Shown piece by piece: positions 1-5,255 of a stretch of 5,753 nt of DNA (positions are counted from its first letter, which is position 1; each line of letters starts with the position of its first letter). Origin of the DNA: Gammaproteobacteria bacterium (lineage in GTDB: Bacteria > Pseudomonadota > Gammaproteobacteria > Steroidobacterales > Rariloculaceae); the NCBI GenBank assembly GCA_004357505.1, contig SMWC01000040.1:1-5753 (forward strand), written 5' to 3'. Position numbers and translations under genes: made by a program. The notes below the pieces were generated by a model, which ran no database searches, was not told where the DNA came from, and worked only from the letters and a program-made list of their open reading frames with translations.

Positions 1-617
1 GACTCCACGATGATATGTTGATTAGCACCGTCGGCATCGGAGACGATCAGTCGAAAGAGGCTATTCTCGCCTTTGCCCTCCTGGCTAACGTACGCGATCT
101 GCGTGCCGAACACCCCGCGGATGCCGGTGAGGGCCTCAAAGATCATATCGGCAATGCGATGGCCAGCCGCACGCAGCTCGCCCTCATCGCCAGTGGAAGT
201 CAACCGGTACCCCAATAACGGCTCGCCACGCAGCACATCGAACAACTGGAAAATCACCGTGTATCGATTCGGTCCCTCTTCCAACATTCGGCCGATCACC
301 AGCACGTCCACTTCCAGAATCTGCCAGTCCTGGAAATCTACGTCGGCCGGCCGTGTAGGGTGCGACACCATGTCGCGATCGTCTAGTGGATCGAAACGAC
401 CACTCTGACTTAAATCGGCCGAAATCAGCGCAGCGAAGTCGAACGGCGCCTCACTGCCGGAAGGGCCTTCCCAACCGAACGGCACGATGGCCATAGGCAC
501 CGGCCGGTCGATTCCGCGTGTAATCTCGATTCGCAACTGCGCGTTGGCACCGGAATAGCCGAATAAGCCGACGAGTGCACAGACCACGACGGCCCGTAGC
601 AGCGAAAGCCCAGTCAT
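1..617 (-). CDS. tolB: TolB, Tol-Pal periplasmic protein (N-terminal part, cut by window edge)
   Basis: This is the first 205 codons of tolB; the gene runs off the left edge with no stop, and the full protein is usually about 430 residues. TolB is a periplasmic protein that binds Pal and outer-membrane partners, and its N-terminal segment contacts TolA. Residues 1-26 look like a Sec signal peptide: Arg at position 8, a hydrophobic core, and an ANA-Q cleavage site. The mature start QLRIEITRG matches the TolA-binding 'TolB box' strand (E. coli EVRIVIDSG). Next come the VPFGWEG and LSQSGRFDPLD motifs of the N-terminal alpha/beta domain, then AGHRIAD and LTGIRGVFGTQIAYVS. The last visible segment, RLIVSDADGANQ, is the first blade of the beta-propeller. 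The ATG at 615-617 is the only sensible start because it opens the signal peptide. It lies 25 nt after the tolA stop with only a weak AGAG ribosome site. Confidence 0.96.
   Translation of the reverse strand, partial: MTGLSLLRAVVVCALVGLFGYSGANAQLRIEITRGIDRPVPMAIVPFGWEGPSGSEAPFDFAALISADLSQSGRFDPLDDRDMVSHPTRPADVDFQDWQILEVDVLVIGRMLEEGPNRYTVIFQLFDVLRGEPLLGYRLTSTGDEGELRAAGHRIADMIFEALTGIRGVFGTQIAYVSQEGKGENSLFRLIVSDADGANQHIIVE
540..617 (-). other. TolB signal peptide
   Basis: Codons 1-26 of tolB encode a short N-terminus with one Arg, a hydrophobic stretch from about residue 9 to 20, and a small-residue A-N-A motif before Gln27. This fits a signal peptidase I site. There is no lipobox Cys at the cleavage position (the only Cys is residue 13, inside the core), so a soluble periplasmic protein is expected, as is known for TolB. 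Confidence 0.85.
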
Positions 618-642
618 AATATCTCTACAACTAGCATTGCCG

Positions 643-1488
643 TTAGTGGTCCGGGGCGAAGACAACATTGAGCGTACGCTCGAACAGCGAAGGGATGGGA
701 GGTCTCGGCAACGGAGAAGCATTCAACACCGCCGCCTCGATCGAGCGGATCACCGCATCATCGCCGTTACAGCGACCGACGCGAACATCCACGATGTCAC
801 CGCTCGGTATTTGTATCACCTGCACCTCACACTCCAGGCCGGGTTGCGCGCTCAATGGGGGTATCCATTCCCGCTCGATACGGTTCACGATGAGACGACG
901 GTACTGGTCAAGTAGGCCTGACTCTTCGGCGCGTCGACGTTCATCTTCGACTGCCAGCGCCTGCTGCAACTCAGCCTCCATCTCGGCTAGGCGGCGTGCT
1001 TCTTCCGCTTCCCGAGCCAGTCGCTGCCGCTCTTCACGCTGACGCTGTGCCTCTGCCTCCCGCTCTTTAACAAGCCGAAGTTCCTCTTCAGCCTGCAAAC
1101 GCTGCGCCTCTTCACGCTGCCGCTGGACATCGATCAGGCGCTGCTCTTCCAACTGGGTCGCCCGCTCGCGTTCCTGGCGTACAGCCTCCAATCTTTGCTG
1201 CTCTTCTTCGAGCTGCCGGCGCGCTGCTTCTGCTTGCTCGCGCGCGAGCCGTGCTTGCTCCTGCTGGCGGAGAATCTCAGCCTGCTCCTGTTGCTCCAGT
1301 CGTTCCATTTCCCGCAGGATCATCGCCTCATCCACGACCGTGGCTTTGATAACCACCTGTTCTACGGGCAGTGGATACTGCGACCGATCCGAAAAACGCA
1401 CGCCCAGTGTCAAGGTCACCGCCACCGCAACATGCAGGACAGTCGACAGGACGACAGCGCCCGTGTGTTCTCGTAGGTACAAACCCAT
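643..1488 (-). CDS. tolA: TolA, membrane-anchored periplasm-spanning protein of the Tol-Pal system
   Basis: This 281-residue protein links the TolQ/TolR motor to TolB and Pal. Residues about 10-30 form the single membrane anchor. They carry Ser15 and His19 four residues apart (motif S-x-x-L-H), matching the TolQ-contacting SHLS face of E. coli TolA (Ser18, His22). Residues about 55-190 are a long charged helix rich in Arg, Glu and Gln. Residues about 192-281 are the C-terminal domain (DQYRRLIVNRIEREW, SGDIVDVRVGRC, RSIEAAVLNASPLPRPP), which resembles the TonB_C/TolA III fold. The protein is much shorter than E. coli TolA (421 residues), mostly because the stalk is shorter. Cys220 and Cys240 lie in the C-terminal domain and could pair. 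The ATG at 1486-1488 is the only ordinary start in frame after the stop codon that ends tolR. Its strong Shine-Dalgarno sequence lies unusually far upstream. Identification rests on architecture plus position between tolR and tolB. Confidence 0.94.
   Translation of the reverse strand: MGLYLREHTGAVVLSTVLHVAVAVTLTLGVRFSDRSQYPLPVEQVVIKATVVDEAMILREMERLEQQEQAEILRQQEQARLAREQAEAARRQLEEEQQRLEAVRQERERATQLEEQRLIDVQRQREEAQRLQAEEELRLVKEREAEAQRQREERQRLAREAEEARRLAEMEAELQQALAVEDERRRAEESGLLDQYRRLIVNRIEREWIPPLSAQPGLECEVQVIQIPSGDIVDVRVGRCNGDDAVIRSIEAAVLNASPLPRPPIPSLFERTLNVVFAPDH
919..1326 (-). repeat. Low-complexity Arg/Glu/Gln/Ala-rich stalk of TolA
   Basis: TolA codons 55-190 are built almost only from E, R, Q, A and L, in irregular short blocks such as QRQREE, EARRLAE and EEQQRLE. 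This is the signature of a long single helix or coiled coil. At the DNA level the plus strand shows recurring ctgctc, cgctgc and ctcttc words. There is no exact tandem repeat unit. In the known family this domain spans the periplasm. Confidence 0.8.
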
Positions 1489-1502
1489 AATGCCGCTCGT
1501 TG

Positions 1503-1510
1503 CACCTCCT
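1503..1510 (-). promoter_or_regulatory. Strong Shine-Dalgarno upstream of tolA, displaced from the start
   Basis: The minus strand reads AGGAGGTG here, sharing its first bases with the tolR stop codon (TGAGGAGGTG across 1503-1512). It is close to a perfect anti-16S match, but its GGAGG core is 16 nt from the tolA ATG at 1488, beyond the usual 5-10 nt. No ATG, GTG or TTG lies in frame between them, so the ATG start is retained. Confidence 0.6.
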
Positions 1511-1956
1511 CAGGGTGCCTCACGAAACCCTTCCAACGGATCCGTGATAAATCCAATGGTCTTGGCCCCGGCTTGTTGCAACAGAACCATGGCGGTGACC
1601 ACGCGGCCGTAAGAAACCGCCTGATCCGCTTTGAGCAATACCGGCGTCTCAGAGTTCCTTCGGAGCACCGCCGCGGCTCTGGCGACGACCGTTCGCTCAT
1701 CGATAGGCAACTCCTCATCATCGCCAACACTGAGATATAGCAGTCCCTCCCGATCGATGCTTAAGACCAACGGCAGATTGTTCTGCAATATCTCAGGGTC
1801 AAGAGGCTCCGCTGGTGCGTTCGGCAGATCTACGGTGATTCCCTGAGTCAACAGGGGCGCCGTAATCATAAAAATAATCAGCAGCACGAGCATCACGTCG
1901 ATGTAGGGCACAACGTTAATTTCACTCATCAGTCGGCGATGACGTGCGCGGCTCAC
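1510..1956 (-). CDS. tolR: TolR, ExbD-like inner-membrane subunit of the Tol-Pal motor
   Basis: This 148-residue protein (E. coli TolR is 142) belongs to the ExbD/TolR family. It works with TolQ as a proton-driven motor that energises TolA. A short Arg-rich cytoplasmic N-terminus (MSRARHRRLMSEIN) precedes one membrane helix at about residues 16-37. The helix contains Asp20 in the motif VVPYIDVMLVLLIIF, equivalent to the essential proton-carrying Asp23 of E. coli. After TAPLLTQGITVDLP comes a periplasmic domain ending in GAKTIGFITDP, like the GVKSVGLMTQP end of E. coli TolR. The GTG at 1954-1956 was chosen over the internal ATG at codon 10 for two reasons: it keeps the basic N-terminus, and a good AAGGAG site lies 7 nt upstream. 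The start overlaps the tolQ stop by 4 nt (GTGA), suggesting coupled translation and balanced TolQ:TolR output. Confidence 0.97.
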   Translation of the reverse strand: MSRARHRRLMSEINVVPYIDVMLVLLIIFMITAPLLTQGITVDLPNAPAEPLDPEILQNNLPLVLSIDREGLLYLSVGDDEELPIDERTVVARAAAVLRRNSETPVLLKADQAVSYGRVVTAMVLLQQAGAKTIGFITDPLEGFREAP

Positions 1957-2645
1957 TCAGAGGCTCCTTCTCTCTGCGCGGCATGGCGTTGCAGAATCGC
2001 AGAAAATTCTTCCATGAACGCGTCGAATCGGACTTCCAGGCGCCCTACCTTGTCGGCAAAGTGATTAAACGCTATCACAGCAGGAATGGCCGCGAATAGG
2101 CCCATTGCCGTTGCAATCAATGCTTCCGCGATTCCGGGTGCCACCAGAGCGACGGTCGCGCTTTGCACGCTCCCCAGTGCAAAAAAAGTATTCATGATGC
2201 CCCACACCGTACCAAACAGTCCGACATAGGGGCTTGTAGAACCTACCGTCGCTAGAAAAGCCAGGTTGTTTTCCAGGCGGTCTACCTCACGCATCTGCGA
2301 CACACGCATCGAGCGGCGCGCGCCCTCAAGAATTTGATCGCTGCTCAGCGCCAGTTCTGGCTTTAATCGACCGAATTCGCGAAAGCCGGACTCGAAGATA
2401 CCCGCCATACCAATTCGCGCGCCGCTGCCAGCGGCGATATCACGATACATCGGCGCCAGATCACCACCGGACCAGAAACGCGATTCGAAGTCATCGGCCG
2501 CAGCCATGGACTGTTTCAGCATCCGGCCTTTCTCAATGATGACCGTCCACGACGCGATAGATGCGGCCAGCAGCAGCAACAACACAAACTGCACGGGCAG
2601 GCTCGCGTTCCATATCAGAGAGGCAATGGACAGATCCACATTCAT
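1953..2645 (-). CDS. tolQ: TolQ, MotA/ExbB-family proton channel of the Tol-Pal motor
   Basis: This 230-residue protein is the same length as E. coli TolQ. It forms the membrane stator that, with TolR, converts the proton gradient into movement of TolA. Three membrane helices are visible at about residues 17-37, 128-155 and 165-193, with a large cytoplasmic loop between the first and second. The family signature GLFGTVWGIMNTF is in helix 2 and APGIAEALIATAMGLFAAIPA in helix 3. Thr146 and Thr179 correspond to the pore-lining Thr145 and Thr178 of E. coli. The ATG at 2643-2645 overlaps the ybgC stop (ATGA) and has no clear Shine-Dalgarno sequence, so translation probably depends on ribosomes finishing ybgC. 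The stop overlaps the tolR start. Codons for Phe154-Phe155 lie in a run of seven T's. ExbB is the nearest alternative, but the neighbours settle it as TolQ. Confidence 0.97.
   Translation of the reverse strand: MNVDLSIASLIWNASLPVQFVLLLLLAASIASWTVIIEKGRMLKQSMAAADDFESRFWSGGDLAPMYRDIAAGSGARIGMAGIFESGFREFGRLKPELALSSDQILEGARRSMRVSQMREVDRLENNLAFLATVGSTSPYVGLFGTVWGIMNTFFALGSVQSATVALVAPGIAEALIATAMGLFAAIPAVIAFNHFADKVGRLEVRFDAFMEEFSAILQRHAAQREGASE
1964..1969 (-). promoter_or_regulatory. Ribosome-binding site of tolR (AAGGAG)
   Basis: The minus strand reads AAGGAG inside the last codons of tolQ, 7 nt before the GTG at 1956. The good match and spacing support the GTG start over the ATG nine codons downstream. 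Confidence 0.8.
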
Positions 2646-3049
2646 TCGCTAAGCACACTCAATAGAGCAGCGGGCACGCGCCGGGCTTTCAGTTGCTCGG
2701 AATCCATGCACGCGACCTCTGCGGTCCCCTTGCACAATAGCTCGCCGTCAGGAGACTCACGGCGAACACTCTGCTCGAAAATAAATCGGGCCCCCTTCAG
2801 CTGCGAGAGCTCCGCGGTGATATATAACATGTCGTCCAGCCTCGCCGGCCGAGTAAATTTTATCTCGGTGCCCACCAACACCAGCACGACACGCTCCTGT
2901 TCTCGCAGGAACGTGTGATCGACGCCGTGGGCGCGCAGCCACTCGGTTCGCGCCCGCTCCAAGTAACGGAAAAAGCTCGCGTTATAGACCATACCATGCG
3001 CATCCGTATCCTCTAGATAGACCCGCACCGGGAACACGAACTGGCTCAT
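2642..3049 (-). CDS. ybgC: YbgC, Tol-Pal-associated acyl-CoA thioesterase (hotdog fold)
   Basis: This 135-residue cytoplasmic protein belongs to the 4-hydroxybenzoyl-CoA thioesterase/YbgC family, which hydrolyses acyl-CoA thioesters. Its role in the Tol-Pal operon is not firmly settled and may concern phospholipid metabolism. The motif VRVYLEDTDAHGMVYNASF is followed by YLERARTEWLR; these are the family active-site loop and long hotdog helix. Asp16 aligns with catalytic Asp18 of E. coli YbgC. Asn23 sits where E. coli has His25. FTRPARLDDMLYI and the C-terminal strands follow the family pattern. The ATG at 3047-3049 has a strong GGAGG site 5 nt upstream, inside the 14-nt gap after ruvB. The 3' end overlaps tolQ by 4 nt. 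It is the first gene of the tol group, as in most Proteobacteria. Confidence 0.95.
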   Translation of the reverse strand: MSQFVFPVRVYLEDTDAHGMVYNASFFRYLERARTEWLRAHGVDHTFLREQERVVLVLVGTEIKFTRPARLDDMLYITAELSQLKGARFIFEQSVRRESPDGELLCKGTAEVACMDSEQLKARRVPAALLSVLSE

Positions 3050-3053
3050 CGCA

Positions 3054-3059
3054 CCCTCC
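3054..3059 (-). promoter_or_regulatory. Ribosome-binding site of ybgC (GGAGGG)
   Basis: The minus strand reads GGAGGG in the short ruvB-ybgC gap, 4-5 nt before the ybgC ATG. It is the best placed Shine-Dalgarno in the window. It would allow independent initiation on the tol part of the transcript. Confidence 0.8.
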
Positions 3060-3063
3060 GGCG

Positions 3064-4104
3064 TCAGTCAAAGAGGCTCGGCGTGTCCGGAGCGTTCGCG
3101 GACTTCGGCAGAGCTACGTCAAAGTGTCGATAAGCATTCGGGGTCGCCATTCGGCCCCGTGACGTGCGCTGCAGATATCCCTCCTGGATCAGGAACGGCT
3201 CGACAACGTCCTCCAGAGTACCGCGCTCCTCACCGATAGCCGCGGCCAGATTGTCGATGCCAACCGGCCCGCCCTGGAACTTCTCGATAATGGTCATCAG
3301 GAGTTTACGGTCCATGGCATCGAAGCCAATCGGGTCCACTTCGAGCAGATCCATCGCCGCCCGAGCGACGTCTTCGTCGACGCGGCCGTCTGCCTCCACT
3401 TCGGCATAATCGCGCACTCGCCGCAGCAGCCGATTGGCAATCCTGGGCGAACCACGAGAGCGGCTCGCTATCTCTTTAACACCGCGCTCATCGACCGGCA
3501 GATCAAGTATCGATGCCGTTCGGGTAACGATCTGGGCCAACTCTTCGGAGCTGTAGAACTCCAAACGTTGAACGATACCGAAACGGTCCCGCAACGGGGA
3601 AGTCAACAGCCCGGCACGCGTCGTCGCCCCGACCAACGTGAACGGCTGTAACTCGAGCCTGATTGATCGCGCTCCCGGCCCCTCACCAATCATGATGTCG
3701 AGATGAAAATCCTCCAGCGCCGGATAGAGCACCTCCTCAACAACAGGACTCAGACGATGAATTTCGTCGACAAACAGGACATCGTTCGGTTCCAGATTGG
3801 TCAATATGGCCGCCAGATCGCCGGGACGCTCGAGTACCGGCCCGGAGGTCTGGCGAAGATTCACTTGGAGCTCGTTCGCGATGATGTGCGCCAATGTCGT
3901 CTTGCCCAATCCCGGCGGCCCGAAGATTAGCGTGTGATCCAACGCCTCGCCGCGATTGCGCGCGGCCGTGATAAAGATCTGCATCTGCCGTTTAACACTG
4001 ACCTGGCCGATGTACTCGTCCAGAGTCTTTGGCCGCACCGCACGGTCAAAAACTTCGTCCTCTGCAACGGCTGCGCCTGCCACCATACGTACTTCTTCGT
4101 TCAT
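3064..4104 (-). CDS. ruvB: RuvB, Holliday-junction branch-migration ATPase
   Basis: This 346-residue AAA+ ATPase forms hexameric rings that, docked on RuvA, pump DNA through Holliday junctions (E. coli RuvB is 336 residues). RPKTLDEYIGQ starts the conserved N-terminal region at residues 24-34. Walker A is GPPGLGKTT (62-70), Walker B is LFVDEIH (110-116), and sensor 1 is GATTRAG (159-165). The arginine-finger segment is PLRDRFG (170-176) and sensor 2 is RGSPRIANR (217-225). The winged-helix DNA-binding domain occupies about 265-335, with GYLQRTSRGRMATP as its wing. All expected motifs are intact. The ATG at 4102-4104 lies 21 nt after the ruvA stop; its AAGG site is only 2-4 nt away, so the ATG at codon 7 cannot be excluded, but the longer form fits family length. 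The tail ends TPSLFD. Confidence 0.98.
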   Translation of the reverse strand: MNEEVRMVAGAAVAEDEVFDRAVRPKTLDEYIGQVSVKRQMQIFITAARNRGEALDHTLIFGPPGLGKTTLAHIIANELQVNLRQTSGPVLERPGDLAAILTNLEPNDVLFVDEIHRLSPVVEEVLYPALEDFHLDIMIGEGPGARSIRLELQPFTLVGATTRAGLLTSPLRDRFGIVQRLEFYSSEELAQIVTRTASILDLPVDERGVKEIASRSRGSPRIANRLLRRVRDYAEVEADGRVDEDVARAAMDLLEVDPIGFDAMDRKLLMTIIEKFQGGPVGIDNLAAAIGEERGTLEDVVEPFLIQEGYLQRTSRGRMATPNAYRHFDVALPKSANAPDTPSLFD

Positions 4105-4125
4105 CGTCCTTCGCTTATAGAGTCG

Positions 4126-4713
4126 CTATCGATTCCGAACCTGCCGCAGCGCTTCGCGGATCAACTCCTCGGTACCCAGTCTAGTAGCGTCCAGATTCTT
4201 AAGCATCCTTAAAGCCTCTGCAGACTTATAGCCCAGCGCCAACAGCGCCCCGTGCGCCTCACCCTGGGCGTTCGTAATACTGTCTCTGCCATCGCCGCCC
4301 GAGAGATCTTCAGCAGGCAGCCGATCGGGCATCTCAACCAGCAAACGCCCTGCCGTTTTGCGCCCGATGCCGGGTAATCGCGTCAGCGCCTCGACATCTT
4401 TATCCAGAACGCATTGCCGAAACCCCTCAACGCTGATCCCCGACAGGATACCCAGCGCGATGCGGGCCCCCACACCGGAAACCTTCAGCAAACTTCTAAA
4501 CAGTGCCCGCTCCGCCTCCGAGGCGAACCCGTAGAGGACATGGGCGTCGTCACGAATGACAAGATGCGTCACGAGCCGTAACGGCTCACCGGATTCAGGC
4601 AGGCCGTAGAACGTCGACATCGGCGCCTGTATCTCATAGCCCACACCGCCCACGTCCAAGGTCAACTGCGGCGGCCGCTTGGAAACCAGCGTACCGTTGA
4701 GAAACCCGATCAC
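4126..4713 (-). CDS. ruvA: RuvA, Holliday-junction-binding subunit
   Basis: This 195-residue protein (E. coli RuvA is 203) binds four-way junctions as a tetramer and loads RuvB. Domain I (about residues 1-63) is an OB fold beginning MIGFLNGTL, with DVGGVGYEI and PMSTFYGLPE. Asp55-Asp56 in HLVIRDDAHVLYGF matches the acidic pin of E. coli (Glu55-Asp56). Domain II holds two helix-hairpin-helix motifs, KVSGVGARIALGIL (77-90) and RLPGIGRKTAGRLL (112-125). After a linker, domain III (about 150-195) carries ALLALGYKSAEA, the RuvB-contacting three-helix bundle. An open frame continues upstream to 4770, but the family N-terminus (MIGRL in E. coli) places the start at the GTG 4711-4713. That GTG overlaps the ruvC stop by 4 nt (GTGA), typical of coupled translation. 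Confidence 0.97.
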   Translation of the reverse strand: MIGFLNGTLVSKRPPQLTLDVGGVGYEIQAPMSTFYGLPESGEPLRLVTHLVIRDDAHVLYGFASEAERALFRSLLKVSGVGARIALGILSGISVEGFRQCVLDKDVEALTRLPGIGRKTAGRLLVEMPDRLPAEDLSGGDGRDSITNAQGEAHGALLALGYKSAEALRMLKNLDATRLGTEELIREALRQVRNR

Positions 4714-5219
4714 GAGTGCACCGCGAATTCGCGCAGCAGCGCATGCGTCTTGCGCTCGTGCGAATGGCATAGCGCCACCGCAAGCGCGTCAGCGGCGTCC
4801 GTCGGCGGTTCGTCTTGCATCGCCAGCAGCAACTTGACCATGTGCTGGACCTGAGCTTTGTCGGCGCCGCCGCTACCGACAACGGCTTTTTTAACATGCC
4901 TGGCCGCATATTCGAAGATCGGCAACTCCGCTTGAAAGGTCGCGCACAACGCAGCGGCTCGGGCCTGGCCCAGTTTTAGGGCGCTATCGGCGTTTCTGTG
5001 CACGAATACGCGTTCGATCGCGATCTCAACGGGCTGATATCGGGTCACCAGCGCAGCGATTTCTCCAAAAATTTGTCTGAGCCGGCTGCTGTGGTCACCC
5101 GTTGTTTGGATCGTGCCCCAATCGACGACGACTGCGTGGCCACCGCGGGTGTCGATGAATCCGTAACCGGTGAACCGGGACCCGGGGTCTATTCCGAGGA
5201 TGCGAATACTCTCTGTCAC
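4710..5219 (-). CDS. ruvC: RuvC, Holliday-junction resolvase (crossover junction endonuclease)
   Basis: With the GTG start this is 169 residues (E. coli RuvC is 173). RuvC dimers cut Holliday junctions symmetrically using a metal-dependent RNase H-like site. The four catalytic acids are all present: Asp11 in ILGIDPGSR, Glu69 in IAIERVF, and Asp141 and Asp144 in TDAADALAVA. Their spacing nearly matches E. coli Asp7, Glu66, Asp138 and Asp141. HRNADSALKLGQARAA and KAQVQHMVK are further family signatures. Three starts are possible: TTG 5255 (181 residues, GAGGG 4 nt upstream), ATG 5243 (177 residues, GAGGG 16 nt away) and GTG 5219 (169 residues, GAGGA 3 nt away). I chose GTG because RuvC proteins normally have only a few residues before ILGIDPG, but this is not certain. 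The stop overlaps the ruvA start. Confidence 0.95.
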   Translation of the reverse strand: MTESIRILGIDPGSRFTGYGFIDTRGGHAVVVDWGTIQTTGDHSSRLRQIFGEIAALVTRYQPVEIAIERVFVHRNADSALKLGQARAAALCATFQAELPIFEYAARHVKKAVVGSGGADKAQVQHMVKLLLAMQDEPPTDAADALAVALCHSHERKTHALLREFAVHS

Positions 5220-5255
5220 CTGTCCTCGATCCGTATGCTTCATGCCTGTTGCCAA

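Noticed and set aside
618..642. AT-rich tolA-tolB gap as a promoter (GATATTAT next to the tolB ATG)
   Set aside because: The candidate -10 overlaps the start codon, which would leave no leader, and I see no convincing -35 box at the right spacing.
670..681. Perfect 12-nt palindrome GAGCGTACGCTC near the 3' end of tolA
   Set aside because: About one such palindrome is expected by chance in a window of this size. It has no loop or T tract and lies within conserved codons.
2181..2187. T7 on the coding strand as a rho-independent terminator
   Set aside because: It lies in the middle of the conserved tolQ coding sequence, and I saw no GC-rich hairpin directly before it.
3094..3122. TTGACG on the minus strand inside the ruvB 3' end as a possible -35 box for a ybgC promoter
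   Set aside because: The position 17 nt downstream reads GC-rich sequence with no resemblance to TATAAT, so no promoter is called.
4714..4770. Upstream extension of the ruvA frame by 19 codons
   Set aside because: It lies wholly within ruvC, and the translated extension has no match to the RuvA N-terminus, which starts at MIG. The GTG at 4713 with its GTGA overlap fits the family.
4887..4892. Run of six T on the plus strand (A6 in ruvC) as a possible -1 frameshift site
   Set aside because: The codons are GTT AAA AAA GCC, so the A AAA AAG heptamer is not in the zero frame. It encodes the Lys-Lys of the conserved ruvC segment.
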